Shown piece after piece: positions 23,219 through 35,503 of a stretch of 64,000 nt of DNA. Each line of letters opens with the position of its first letter. Within the stretch, counting starts at the first letter, position 1. Position numbers and translations under genes: made by a program. The DNA is from Chlorophyllum brunneum (Eukaryota; Basidiomycota; Agaricomycetes; Agaricales; Agaricaceae), in assembly GCA_963576785.1 (NCBI GenBank), contig OY756144.1, forward strand, positions 1 through 64,000, given 5' to 3'. The notes under the pieces were generated by a model. It saw only the letters and a list, made by a program, of their open reading frames with translations. It searched no databases and was not told the origin of the DNA.

Positions 23219-24235
23219 ATGCGTTCTACTGTTTTGGTTTCTGCCATTGTTGCGGGTTTGATCCCGTCTGCGATTACTGCCCCAGCCGAGGCCATGAGCA
23301 CCAGCATCATCTCGAAGCTTGGTGCAGACCTCACTGAGGGTAATCACTATGGCTCCCCAAATCCCCCTTGGCATCCTGGCAGCAAGCCTGGCTGGTACTA
23401 TGGTTCCCAGCCTGAGAAGCACCATGACCTCCCGTGTCTGACGCCCGTAAGTCGCGCTCTCGCTCCGTTTTGACGCGTCGTACTGACATCCACCTTCATC
23501 AGGACAATTGCAAGTGGCTTAGTCAATATCCACAAGCCATTCATTGCCCACATAGCTATCCACCGCCCCCACCACCTCATTATCCTCCCCACCACTCACC
23601 CCCACCTCCCCCTCCTCACTACCCTCCTCCTCATACCACGAAGGAGCATCACACAACTGATCATCACACGACTAAATATACTACTAAACCGACTCCCACT
23701 GGGCCGACTTACACCACTCCATCTCCTACGTATACCCCCCTTCCTCCCCCACCACCACCATACTATCCTACCTTCTACAACATCACCGCAGCCGTCCAAG
23801 CCGATGATTACATGACCTACGGTTTGGTTGATACCGTTGACGGTGAGCATATCTCGTCGGTTCTCACAGACGAAGCAACTTGCTTACAATGCATTGAATA
23901 GACTGTAAAGCTATGTGCGATTCCGTCGAAGGTTGCGGCTTCGTCAATAGTGCGTATTACTTTTTATCCTCTCTTCCCGATCAGATCAAAGGCTCACTTA
24001 CCAACCGCAGCTTATCACGACGTTCACGGAAAGGTATGGATTCAGCAAAGATTCCTTTTGAGGAAAATCGCTAACCGAATTTGAAAATCAGGATGGAAGC
24101 CCTCTCTTGACTTGCGCCCTCTTCAAACTTTGCCATGGTGCCGAGGATGCGGATAATAAAGGTGGTCAGTCCCAGCCAGACGGAAGCATCGATTACATTG
24201 CCGATAGCGACGGTTGGTGCAAACAGTCGCAGTGA
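23219..24235 (+). CDS. Fruit-body-type secreted protein, paralogue B (Pro/His/Thr linker)
   Basis: Signal peptide MRSTVLVSAIVAGLIPSAIT, then a conserved N-module shared only with paralogue C (NHYGSPNPPWHPGSKPGWYY). A 60-bp intron leads to DNCKWLSQYP, and then a long low-complexity linker of PPPPPHYPPHH and HTTK type. The C-terminal domain begins FYNITAAVQADDYMTYGLVD and carries the same cysteine pattern as paralogue A, with introns at the same places, ending DSDGWCKQSQ at TGA 24233-24235. A mucin-like spacer between two folded modules suggests a cell-wall or extracellular-matrix protein. Frame open throughout. Confidence 0.8.
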
Positions 24236-25733
24236 GCTTAGTACCACAGTGGTATATCCCTGGGGCCTTCCGCCCTCCCTGAACTTGGCTACAAGTGGCT
24301 TCGATAAAAATATATACATCTTTTGATAGTTGTGATACCTATTTTGAGGTCCTCTACGAATACAGGCCCCTTCCAGTTGCCCAGAAGGGATGCATTGAAA
24401 AAATAACTCTGGAGCATTTGTTGCGCTCATTCTCGGAGCAGTCCTGGAAGGGCATACCTATGCTCCGCCCATGTAACATTGCAACTACAATCACAACGGA
24501 TGCGGAGCTGGGTCGGTGGTAGTAATTACCTTTCAGACCGAGTAAACGGTCGTCGAACACGATGATCCTCGCACCCGAGGGTGCTCTTGAATATTACTGG
24601 ATAGCACATAATTCAGCCGCATTAGGGAAGGGTATAATTCCCATGTCACCACTTGTCGTAAACATCGAGGCAGTGATGCAAATTTGGTTGACGTGGGTGA
24701 AAAAGATGCTCAAGGAAAGTACGGCCGCCTACCTCGCGTGGCGATTGATCTCGGTACAGGCGTTAAGGAGGTAGTAACCTGGACTTAGGATGATGATATC
24801 CGAGTCCTTGCAGGTTCAAGTGAGAAGATCCGCACTGATTTGGTGCGACGAGTGACACACTGTGTGACCTCGAAGAACACTTATCCAATAGGTAGGTAAT
24901 ATGAGCGCGCATGCAATTCATCATTACACCATATTTTGAGTCCAGACTCACCTAGGTAGGTCTGTCCACAGACCATCGTCCAAATCCTGGGAGTGCAGAT
25001 GAGTGCCTGATATGTGGTCATAGTCGACACGACTCTTCCTCGGCACTTTAGGGTGCCTGGGTGCCGTGATGGCAGAATGCTGATGGTTGTCACGTGTTCA
25101 CATAAATCAAAATTCAGGACGCCCACGAGAGTCTCCCCAATTGACCTCACCAGAGGTGGGTGCGGCGAGCGATCCGGAGCTCAACATCTACGTCCATACA
25201 TTCTCAAAACGACTGCCAAAGCTTGTGCCTATCTGTGCCTGGCGCACTACGTACCAGGTGGATTGGATTGAGAAGCTTCAAGCACGGCCAGTAACTTGGA
25301 ACGCATATTGATTCCCATGCATATCGTCAACTGAAGCTATCGACGATGGCAGATCAACAGGAGAACGTCAATGTCGAAGACTTTCGATGCCATCCCGCTG
25401 TCAATCGAGGTTAGCAATATATTCCATCCATACTTACTTGCTTCCAGACGTCAATTATTCAGATAACATCGTGGGTTTTCCTTGTATTCACCCCACGTTG
25501 TGCCCGGACCTTTGATCTCTATGAATGACCTGACGGGGATTTTATCCCGTGAGATGTCTCAAAAAAACAACAGCCTGCATCGAAGACGCGTACTTCATCT
25601 ATACACCTTCCTGATCATTGTTGGGACCTAGCCAGAACTCTATCCGTGTACAAAGCCCGAAAACTATCCAAGAATGGGTTCCTGCGGGGAAACACGCGTC
25701 GCAAAACTTCTCATCCCGAGTTTCTGACCACTT
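24236..25733. other. Intergenic between paralogues B and C
   Basis: About 1.5 kb. Only short ORFs; none shows a conserved motif. An ATG at about 25348 opens a 22-codon stretch up to a GTTAGC donor-like site, too little to call. Confidence 0.45.
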
Positions 25734-25740
25734 TATAAAA
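25734..25740 (+). promoter_or_regulatory. TATA box, paralogue C
   Basis: TATAAAA about 65-71 bp before the ATG at 25805, the same arrangement as in paralogues A and B. Confidence 0.65.
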
Positions 25741-25804
25741 TGTTGAATTGGTATCGTCAAACCTGCAGCATCTTCTAGTGTTGCTTCGCGTCCGTTCTAC
25801 CAAA

Positions 25805-26935
25805 ATGCGCTTCTTCGCTTTAGTCTCCATCGCTGTTGCTACTGTCTTACCGGTCGCACATGCAGCAGCCATTGATAATAGTTTTGGCTCCGCGTTCTAC
25901 GATAAGATCAACAAAGATATGACTGCAAAGAACCATTATGGTGCTCCCCTCCCTCCTTGGAAGAAGGGAAGCAAGCCTGGATGGTATTTCGGACCCCACC
26001 CGGAGCACTATCCTGGAATTCCTTGCCTCGGGAGTGTAACCTCAACATGTTTGTCGGCAATTTTATTGACTAATTCCGTTGATTCCGATGATTCATAGGA
26101 CCTCTGCGACTGGCTGAAGTCGTTCCATGGTGGTATGCATTGCCCGCCCAAATACCCACCCCATCCCAACTACCCACCTCCTCCCCACCACCATACCACG
26201 ACCACAAAGCATATGACATATCCTCATCACCACACGACGTCTCCTCATCACACAACTTCCTCTCCTCATCACCATACAACGTCTTCCCCCAATCACTACA
26301 CTACGTCTTCTCATCACCATACCACGTCTTCTCCCCACCATCATACCACGTCTTCTCCCCACCACCACACTACGTCTCCTCCTCATCACCATACCACGAC
26401 CACCAAACACACCACCACGAAACCCACAACCACGAAGCCCACGACTACGAAGACCACCTCGACTACTTCGACCCCGACTCCTACTGGTTACACCCCGACC
26501 TCTACAACATCACCGCTGCCGTTCAGGCTGACGACTACATGACATACGGTTTAGTCGAGGCCGTCGATGGCAAGTCTGATTAAGTATTGGCCTAAATTCG
26601 TAAATACTCACAACCTCTTCAACAGATTGCTTAGAGATGTGCGACAGTGTCGATGGGTGCAAGTTTGTCAATAGTAAGTATTCAGTGTTTCCATCATAGG
26701 ATATACTTATGTACCGACCCGTCCCAGCTTACCATGATGTCAACGGAAAGGTATATCTGGTCCCGAAGGATTCTTCACACACTAATTGCCTTTATAGGAC
26801 GGAAGCCCTCTCTTGACCTGCGCTCTCTTTGGTAAATGCCATGGTCCCGAAGACGCTGACAACGCTGGTGGTCAAACTCAACCCGACGGATCCGTAGATT
26901 TTATCACCAACAGTGATGGTTGGTGCAAGGCTTAA
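25805..26935 (+). pseudogene. Fruit-body-type secreted protein, paralogue C, with frame break
   Basis: Same layout as paralogue B. Signal peptide MRFFALVSIAVATVLPVAHA, then NHYGAPLPPWKKGSKPGWYF, an intron, DLCDWLKSFH, a His/Thr linker (PHHHTTSS repeats), then the C-terminal domain YNITAAVQADDYMTYGLVEA with the usual cysteines and intron positions, ending DGWCKA at TAA 26933-26935. The N-module and linker are in one frame and the C-terminal domain in another. Comparison with B (KPTPTGPTY versus STPTPTGYTP) puts the shift near 26480-26510, just before the domain. Alternatives are an assembly error in low-complexity DNA, or an unusual intron of about 320 bp from the GTATGC near 26131 to an AG near 26450 that removes the linker. 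A working gene is not excluded. Confidence 0.7.
26215..26405 (+). repeat. Coding minisatellite, His/Thr linker
   Basis: About eight imperfect 21-24-bp units of the type CTCATCACCATACCACGTCTT, encoding PHHHTTSS variants inside paralogue C. Unit number is a likely site of length change and the probable source of the frame problem just downstream. Confidence 0.85.
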
Positions 26936-27356
26936 TTCTACAGGATTCGTGTTTGTCGTTGCTGGAATTTTTTTAGTGTATATGTTGGTATGATCTTGTG
27001 TAGATTCGGTTCGAGAAGAGAGTATCGAAAGTTACGGCAAGCTGCCTCGAACCAATTGCGGAACCGACTCAAGGGGTTTTCACCATCACTCTTAGCGTAT
27101 TCATGAGCGATATCAAACGGCAATAACGATAATCACAGAAGATTGATGTATTTCTCATATATATATGATACAAGAAGGAGGAGTTCAGTTCTCACACGAC
27201 AAGACAATGAAATCAGAACTATTCATAACCGTTACGCGGTTGGCTTCGGTGCCCAGCATGTAAGCACGAAGAGGACTATCACCGCTACCATCAGGCGTGC
27301 TAGATCCCTACGAGTACCAGTCGAATATCAGAGATTGCTCGGTTTAAAAAAGCTAA
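26936..27356. other. Convergent intergenic region
   Basis: 3' flanks of paralogue C and the NACHT gene. No gene seen; the plus-strand ORF at 27143-27583 mostly overlaps the NACHT 3' end in antisense. Confidence 0.5.
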
Positions 27357-29561
27357 TCAACTCACAAAAGTCTCTCGAAGATACTCGTCCTTCCAATCCA
27401 CAGGCTGGACAATATTTTGAAGGTTGTGCAACTTTATCTGAAAAATACATATCGGCACTCAGCACAGCCTCACAAAGGAAAAAAAAAGACGCACTTGTTT
27501 CATCAACCACTCCGACCACTTTTGAAACTCGCCTACAGGTATCTTCTCCTCGACGAAGCGAAGGAAAGGATATCGGAAGTTGATGATCGTTTCAAACAGG
27601 GAGTCGTCACGAACTTCTTCGTGATTACAACAAGCTTCCCAGACAGCGTTCGCGCAATAAGTAAGAATTTGGTGAGCGACGGACAAAGCGGGCGTGCCGC
27701 CAGCTTCGGGTGGCCAGGTTAGGTTCCGCGCGAGACGAAGCTTCGTCTGACCAAGAACATTAAAACAAGCTTTTGCAAATTCCGCGTGTATCTCGTCCTG
27801 ATCGATTGCGAACCTTTCCGAACGACGAGGATCCTTGAGAAAGTCGAGGAAGGAAGCATGAACCATGCGTAGAGCATCTTGGGACGCCCTTTGGGGTTCG
27901 GGGACTTCCAAAACGGAGTAAAGCTGGCGCAGAACGGCATAAAACTTGTTGGGACTGAGGCCAAAAAGATTCGCCAGTTGGAGTATGGGTAAGGAACGAT
28001 GCAGGACAGAGGTCCCAAGGAGTTGGAGTGTTAAGGGGAGCGAATTGGAGTGTACCTCGGAAATTATTTGTTCGTATAGCCTGTCGAGATGATATAAGGG
28101 ATTCGTTGTTGCAGCTTTTACTGGAGCTTCGTCAATGAAGGATATGACCGCCCGGAGTTGGGACTCGGGATCTCCAACAAATGGGTCCTCGACGAATCTG
28201 ACAACAGTAGAGGCATAAACGAAAAGACCCGAAGCAGCATTGATTATCTTCTCCAGATCCTCCGCCGTTGGCCAGCTCTCGCCCTCTATTACGATTATCG
28301 AGTGCTGCTTCGCAATCTGCTTGAATTTATCCCGCACGAACCGCCCGATGTCTCTGCGAACCTGAGAATCGTCTACCGGAAGTTCCATCGGCCAGAATTC
28401 CAGCTGCGAATCGGCATCGTAAAAGGTGTGCCTAATATGGTACTCTGGACGACTGCAGATCATCCAGACGACGGGAAGCTGAACGGGGGAGCTGACAGCT
28501 CCGCCGATAAGTTTGATGATCTCGCATTGTTCTTCGGTTCCCCGGCATTCATCCAAGCCGTCAACAATAATCAGCAATTTTTGGTCGAGTTTCAGCCCGG
28601 ACAAGGGCTCGGTGATGAGTTTCTTGAACTGAGTCCTCATATCCTTCTCCAAGAGGCCAGGGTCTGCTTCAAGCTGAACGTTGACAGCGTGCCGATACTG
28701 GGCGTTCACGGTTGCGAGCTGATAGGCGATAGAGACAAATACGCGTGCTGGATCATTGTGCTTGCGCGTACGAGAGAAAAAGAATCCAGCGCCGAGGATG
28801 ACTTTCTCCTTGGCAGATTCTCCGGTCGTCTGTGCTATGGCTGTCTTTCCCACGCCAGCGTAGCCATACAACCACAACAAGGGCCCCCTTTTCTGAGAGT
28901 CCGCCATCCGTTTCAATTTCTCAGAGCCCGACATCTGTTCCGATTTCTCAGAACCCGACATCTGTTCCGAAATTTCAGAGCCCATCTCGCCCGTCATCCA
29001 TTCCGAAATAACTTTGATCTTCGCTACCCGAGTACCCGGATGGCATCGAGGTGGAGGGCAACGAGCCATAGAATCGACCTCGGTTCCCACGATGGAGGAT
29101 TGGTAGAGAAGATCGAGAACTGCGAAATATGTAAACCATCAGGTAACAACTGGGTGAACGAGGTATACCTGGAAAGCCATCCCGGAAGTAATTGTGCATA
29201 TGATGGCTTGAATAATCGGTCATCCTGGCGTGGTTGATAACCGTGTTGCTAGCTCCATGGAGAAAGCCGCCGCCATCATGCCTGGTGAATGTTAGTGACG
29301 CATCTATGGCTCGATGGTACATCGGGACCTACCAGTCTGCATCATGGGTGCAGCGGGTCCAAAGTGGTTTGCATGGGTAGGGTTCATAGGATGTGGCGCG
29401 TATCCTTGATTGGAGAGGTGATAATTCGGAACGGAGGGTGTAAAACGACGAGGACCATGACCTGGGGGAGGTACGCCCCCGAAATTGTGCATGCAATGGG
29501 GATGTCCCGCCATTGGGATGGTAGGGGAAGGACGAGGTTCTGTATCGATGGTGTATGCCAC
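27357..29561 (-). CDS. NACHT-domain NLR-like protein
   Basis: The main exon (about 29072-27500) begins with MARCPPPRCHPGTR, the standard lead-in to NACHT domains of basidiomycete STAND proteins. It then has Walker A GYAGVGKTAIAQ, Walker B LLIIVDGLDEC and the sensor-like MICSRPEYHIR, all intact. Upstream, an exon gives GGGFLHGASNTVINHARM, resembling the usual short N-terminal segment of this family. A Pro/His-rich first exon back to 29561 is plausible but its splice is unsure. The C-terminus (VGEFQKWSEWLMKQ) splices to a short exon ending at TGA 27359-27357. WD40 or ankyrin repeats are absent, so this is a repeat-less form of about 700 residues. Proteins of this class are thought to act in non-self recognition and regulated cell death. 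Confidence 0.82.
28899..28985 (-). repeat. 27-bp coding minisatellite before Walker A
   Basis: About two and a half copies of a 27-bp unit, encoding SEQMSGSEK-like repeats between the CHPGTR lead-in and the Walker A loop of the NACHT gene. They lengthen a linker that is normally conserved in size. Confidence 0.75.
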
Positions 29562-30990
29562 TTAATAGCTGATAATCAGGCGCCGGGGCAGTGCATTATC
29601 ATAGGGTCTTCTGGACAGTCCTGCAGTAATGACACCACATAAGGCAGTGAAAGCCCCCTTTGTTGGCACAGGCGAGGAATGTGCAGGAAATAGACTATCG
29701 CCCCCTTCCATATCCAATGCAACTGAGCTATGGTGCGGTAGAACGATTAGAAGTTCATTGGCAATACTGATCACATCAAGTACAGAACCCCTATCGGATG
29801 AAATCGTAACTGACAACGCGAGAAATTCGACTGTTTTCCTTTAGTAATTCAAGATGTAGGCGATGTACCTCTCATCGTTTGGCGTAGACCACGAGTGTTC
29901 AATCGTGCTTTCTTCCTGTGGTCACTGGTGCGATGCGAAGTAGTCAAAAACACGGTTAGACTCACTGGCAAATTCTGAGCTTCTAGACCCAAATCTTATG
30001 ATAATCCCCAGTATATGATACCCATCAGGCTTCGCAGCGTGATGCCCCATGATGAGGTTCCGGGAGCCCATCATCTACGCCCTGGTAATCGCATCCTCAC
30101 TTCTCCGGCGTTGCTGAGCACAGTCCCGAGTTGAGCTATCAAAACAAACCTGTCCTATGAGAATACCTGTGTAGAAATACTCCATTAAGAAAGAAATTCT
30201 CACTTCAACATCTGGGAAGGACACTCTGATTGCGGGCGTTGCCATAGAGGACTGTGATCAAATCAAGCAACCCCTTCCTTCTTTGAATTCTATCTTCCCA
30301 AAAATTTCGTCACATGGGCTGCGAAACACGATGTAAGCGGTTCTTTGATAACTTGGTCTGGTTCCACGATAGGGCTTCTTCTACGTTTCACCACAATTAC
30401 CTTCAAAGCAATTGCTGTTCCACACACGTCACTTCACTTTGGCGCCCTGTAGTACTCGTTGATGTACAGGTTACAGATTTGATTGATCAATGAGATCACA
30501 GCTGGTCCTCAATCCCTTTCAGAACAACGGACTTCCACGGCCGCAGTCACCAATCACGAAATTAACGACATTATCGGCGTCACCTCCCTGCAATAGACTA
30601 TCAGCACATGGCCATCAAATTCTAAAAGCCTTCCAGAACGAAAGCTTCACAGCATATTCGTCCTAATTACTGATTTTATAGCTCTTCCTGTCCTACCTAC
30701 ATGACTTCCCAACACGTGAACCACAGCCTGTACCTCAACTCCCCCATAGCCAGTTCCCAGTTTGCTTAAGAAAACGGCACGCCGAGCGCTCAGACGGAGT
30801 TTCGACGAGCATGCTTGAGAACTATTATTAGAGGCGGATGCAACCTTCCGCTCATCAAAAATGATATCTCCCGGATTATTCAAATATGTAATAACCCGTG
30901 GTAATGGAGAAACGTTACCAGCACCTTCCCCCCACTTATTTCCCATCCATCTCTCTCAGGATAAACCTCGACCGTCGTCGGGCTTGGAGA
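29562..30990. other. Divergent intergenic region
   Basis: Lies between the start of the NACHT gene (minus) and the membrane-protein gene (plus). No coding feature recognised in 1.4 kb. Confidence 0.5.
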
Positions 30991-32821
30991 ATGGCAAATC
31001 CAGCAGAGCTTATGTGCGTCTTCTGTCATTACCCAAGGATACCTTTGTTCAATGTTCTAACATAGCCATGGGCCTGTGCTGATTGGCCTCCTCTTCAATA
31101 TATTACTCTACGGGGTGATGATTGTACAGGCATACATATATTTTACAACGTATACAAAGTGCGTACCGGGAACTACAAACTGAAGCGACCAGAATTTGCT
31201 GACAGGAAGAAAAGAGATAAATGGTGGTTGAAGATATTCGTACGTTCAATCCCTGATTGCCCATAACACCAATACGATAGTAACATGAAAAAAAAGGTCT
31301 GTGTCCTTTTCCTCTTGGACACAGTCAACACCATCTTTGGTTGTATCTTCATCTATGACGGCGTGATTGTACACTTTGGTGAGTAGCGGGGAAACGTCCC
31401 GGTTCATGCATGCTGATAGCGACGTTTAGGCAACGTCCCCTACATTACAAACATCAATCAATGTACGTATGTTTATTCTAAGAGAACATTCAATATCTGA
31501 CCAATTACCACAGACATGGCAGTGGGTCAGTGCTGCTCAAAATAATATACCTTCCTGGCAGCTGACGCCAACTATACAGAACCCATATCAACGGTGAGAT
31601 ATCTTTCGATTTCCAAAGGAACATCATTACCATAGAGGATCCGATACCGCAGGGCATCATCGCAATCATGGTTCAACTTTTTTACGCATGGAGAATATAT
31701 ATTCTGATGAGGAACTGGTTTGTGGTTGGAGCCGTGGTTGGTTTTGGATTTACTGGCTTCAGTGAGTCCTAGCTTTACATTCATCCAATCACACCGGGAT
31801 ACTAACGAAATTCAACCTCAAGTCGGTTGCGTTCTCACCGAATACAGGGGACTTCACACTCTGGACTTTACACGATCCCCATACACTGTACGTAACTACC
31901 CACATATTATTCATCAAGAGTAAACTTGTGGGCTATCGCAGAGCGTCGTTGCTCTCTGGCTAGCTGGTAATTTCATGGCCGACTTCATCATCACCACCGT
32001 TCTTGTCTGGTACCTGTGAGAATATTTCCCCTTCACCAAGTCTTCCTTCCAATATTAACATCTATCCCAGGGTACGCTTCCCCGAAGCACAGAGTTTTAC
32101 CTTTGCTAACCACCGACACTAGCGGAGGCATAAGACCGGGTTCAAGAGTTCTGATTTGACTATTGATCGTATCATACGACGTAGGCAACGCGCCAACCCC
32201 ATCTTAAACACCATGCTAACCCTCAGTCCTAGTAACAATGCAAACTGGTCTCCTCACATCCATATTAGTGACCGGTGACTTGATCATGTTCTTAGTAGGC
32301 GTAAGCGAGATTTTTCCCTCTAACCATAACATCCCATTAATTCCTCCTAGTCCACAGCAACGTAAGTACCAACCGCCACTCCCTGATTCACCTAGCATCC
32401 CCACACCACCAACAGTCATTTCATCTTCAACATGCCCCTCTGCAAGATCTATTCAAACTCTCTAATCAGTAGTCTCAACGCCCGAAAAGGATGGAAATTC
32501 GCAGACATGCCAACCCGCGCATCACGCAGAAGAGATATAACAATAACTACCATCCCAGATATCTACTCACCTGATTTTAAACCCGACGCGGAAGAAGAAG
32601 TGCTTCCGACGAACACTGCCCCAAAGGTATATTATATTATATTGATCAAAGCGCGTTTTAATAGAAAGCTAATATATCCACAGACACTCAGTCATCAGCG
32701 TCTCAAACCAAGTTCCTCCCGCTCAGGTTCTATAACCAAACCCGAAGTCTTCGTTCACATCGAATCGCATCAGACATTAGACATTTCCCCATCCAACGCC
32801 TCCACCTCTTCCGAGCGATAA
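30991..32821 (+). CDS. DUF6534-like seven-TM membrane protein
   Basis: Assembled from about 12 short exons. Starts ATG GCA AAT (30991) giving MANPAELIHGPVLIGLLFN, then ILLYGVMIVQAYIYFTTYTK, KIFVCVLFLLDTVNTIFGC, GIIAIMVQLFYAWRIYIL, VVALWLAGNFMADFIITTVL, RHKTGFKSSDLTIDRIIR, TMQTGLLTSILVTGDLIMFL and FIFNMPLCKIYSNSLISSLN followed by ARKGW. This is the order and wording of the fungal DUF6534 family (hydrophobic N-half, an F/YAWRI motif, and the closing S/NSLxSxLNxR segment). Its members are predicted 7-TM proteins of unknown function, hugely expanded in basidiomycetes. A 100-residue cytosolic tail follows, ending at TAA 32819-32821. All junctions preserve frame. Confidence 0.83.
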
Positions 32822-33776
32822 CAACCACACCATCCACGAGAGGAAATAAAATATTCATATTTGGAACTGGGGGGAAATGAAATCGTTTGTTTCTGCGATA
32901 TATTAAATTTCTTCTCAAGCCCTTGTAATAAAGAACAAATCTTGTATTCGCATATTAGGGACCTTTTCACTAACGAACGTCCTGGATAATTTAATGTTGA
33001 CGGGAGAGTGTAGGCATGCACAGCATCAACCACTAATGAGTCTAAGACTCGGAAAGATATTATCTCAGTTCAGTATTTGAACGCGACAATACAAGGCATT
33101 GCGATTCAACTAAAGGAAGGGATGAGAAACTCGACGATAGATCAAATATATACTTGTTTTGAAACTAATCACAGGACATGGTAGAGTGTAGAATAAAATA
33201 CAATGCGCCGGATACATCATACACTACCCAGGGCGGAGTAACCTAGAGACTAGGAGAGAGCATTTTATAAAATGGGTCGGACTTGGAGCTACTCTGGTCT
33301 TATTTAGAATTGACACAGGGACGTAGTGATAGAGGTCGCGTCAGTCGGGATATTGAACATGCGCAAGTGACCCTGAAAAATATTGACATCATTGTCTTGC
33401 ATTCTATTCCGCCGGATGGGCGTATTATGTGACGTTACCACAAGGTAAATTCACACCAGAACACCATCGAAGGAGATAGGATGCAGAACGCACCACGAAA
33501 AAAACAAATAGTCATACGATACGTTACGACATCAAGCCATCAAGAATAAAAACCAGTACCAAAAAAACGACGGATTAGAGAACATAGTCAACGAAACACG
33601 GACAAACATTCACCGAAATAATTAGGGAAAACAGTACCAAAACAATGAGGGCATAAAATCATCAAAGTAATAAAAATTATTTAAAAAAAAGTTGGCGAGC
33701 ATATAACGAAAAAGACTATCACGAGTTTACCGTACCTTCCCAATATCTTACAACATGAAAAATCCCCTCAAAAGTT
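32822..33776. other. AT-rich intergenic region
   Basis: Convergent 3' flanks of two genes. A-rich runs occur at 33480-33720. No gene recognised. Confidence 0.5.
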
Positions 33777-35242
33777 CTAAGTTCTAGTGACCACCATAGG
33801 CGGAACAATCAACGCCTCCAATCTTTCTTCCAAACCCCTCCCAAGTCCTTCACGTTCCCATTCACCCCCAACATCATCCAACATCGCAATACTATCCCGC
33901 TTCCCTGCATGTGTGATCCCACCCATTGGTCCAATGACGAATCCACGTAAAGATGTAGTTGCGCTATTCGTCATGACACCACCAGTGTTAGGAGGGAGTT
34001 GTGCGTGTGCGTGTGTATGAGCGGCATTGGCGAGATTTAAACCACTAACACTGGGTATGTGCGGTGGAGGTTCCATAGAGGAAGCCGAAGTCGTAAGTGA
34101 GGACAAAGGAAGTGTGGATGCGGGTGTCGAGGATAACAAATCCGAGTACGACATGAAGGATAATCGTTTTGTCGGAGCGTGTGTCGGTGAAGGAGGGTGA
34201 GAAAGTGTCGAAGTCCACGACGTCGGTGAAGCAAATTGCTGCAGTTGTTGTTGTGGGGGTGGTGATGTCATCGGCAAAGCAGAAATAGGATGAGGTAATT
34301 GACTTGCTGATACGCCTTGTGCAGAGGGATGTTCGCAGGCCGTAGGCGAGCTCTCTCCGCTTTCAACCGAAGTTGCTGGTGGAGTGACGATCGCCGGAAG
34401 TGGTGGGGTCGCCATTGCCGTATTTGGATTTGGGCTTGTGCCAACAGCGGCGGCGGCGGTGTTGGTGGGCCGTGATGGCAGAGGAAGCGTAGTCGACGGC
34501 GCCGGAGGTGAAGGCACACCAACAGATTGTGAAGGACTTGACATCGCCGTGATACCCCCTGATACAACTTGCGGGCTTGCGGCTATCGTAGGAATGTTCA
34601 ACAACAGATCAGTCCGGGGCATAGGTCCAGGTCCTGTAGCGACACGTAATCCAAGTGGACTCGGACTACGACTTCTGAAGCTACCAATCGGACTAGCGAA
34701 TCCACTGTTTGTGCTACGGGCGAGAATCGATTCGAATGCGGCGTTGGGACTGGTGGTTGATGTGGCACCACCGGCGGAAGCGGGAGCAACGACTGCGACG
34801 TGGTCGACGGTGTCGCCTGTATCTTCAAGGGTCGCAAGGACAGAAGCTGCACTATCAAGAACAGAAGGAACGGAATGTTCCAGTTGTTCTGTGCCCTTGG
34901 CTCTAGGAATCCTGTGTGGATTCGGGTGTGTTTGGAAAGGTGATACAACAGGTTCAATGTCGCGCTCAAAAATGGCAGATGAAGATGAATGGCTAGACAA
35001 ACTACGTTCAGAACACACCAGAAAAAAAAACCTGAGAGAGAGAAAGAGAACGTACACAGAGGTGGGAGAAGAGGGAATAGAGTTGGGTGAGCGAGAACCC
35101 GGACGAACGAGGTGGGAATGTCTGTGAGGCGAGCGTTGAGAAGAGAGATGGCCAGTCGAGGTCATATGGCGAAGGTCAACTAGTCATCGTCAGTAGGTGT
35201 GTACGTTGGCAGACTGAAATACCTACGCTCGATGTTGGCCAT
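33777..35242 (-). CDS. Conserved Ser/Pro-rich protein of unknown function
   Basis: A 462-codon frame plus a short first exon. ATG at 35242 gives MANIEL, a GTAGGT...CTAG intron follows, then DLRHMTSTGHLSSQ continues the frame, so the true start is at 35242 rather than the internal ATG at 35165. The body is low-complexity (Ser, Pro, Thr, short Gln run). It has conserved-looking islands: SILARSTNSGFASPIGS, KRLSFMSYSDLLSSTPA, PPHIPSVSGLNLANA and a C-terminal GGEWEREGLGRGLEERLE. I recall such islands in uncharacterised basidiomycete proteins but know no function. A hydrophobic stretch YVLFLSLRFFFLVC near the N-terminus starts with GTACGT and may be a retained intron. Probably a phosphorylated, largely disordered regulator. 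Confidence 0.72.
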
Positions 35243-35420
35243 GGGAGTGGATGAGGAGGCCAAGAAACGCCCGCTGGCCAATATAGCTTGGGCTTAGTCA
35301 GCATCTCCCTCACGACTCATCAAATGACACCCGGACAAGCCCTGTTAATCACTCGGCCATTCCTCCCCGTTTCTTCTCTTCAGGGGGGTTCAATTGCATG
35401 AACTTTGACTGTAGAACTAC

Positions 35421-35428
35421 TATATAAA
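35421..35428 (+). promoter_or_regulatory. TATA box of ricin-B lectin gene
   Basis: TATATAAA 83 bp before the ATG at 35504. Confidence 0.65.
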
Positions 35429-35503
35429 AGCCCTTACAGATCTTGTAATTTCCTTCTCCCCACTTCCTACTGTTGGGAGACTACCACCACGACTACGACT
35501 ACC

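Noticed and set aside
26140..26583. 147-codon ORF as the true start of paralogue C
   Set aside because: Its front is the linker read in the wrong frame; the N-module shared with paralogue B is in the other frame.
28158..29237. 359-codon plus-strand ORF
   Set aside because: Exact antisense shadow of the NACHT exon, whose Walker motifs and family match are unambiguous.
34384..35127. 247-codon plus-strand ORF
   Set aside because: Antisense of the Ser/Pro-rich gene; its composition is the mirror image of low-complexity codons.
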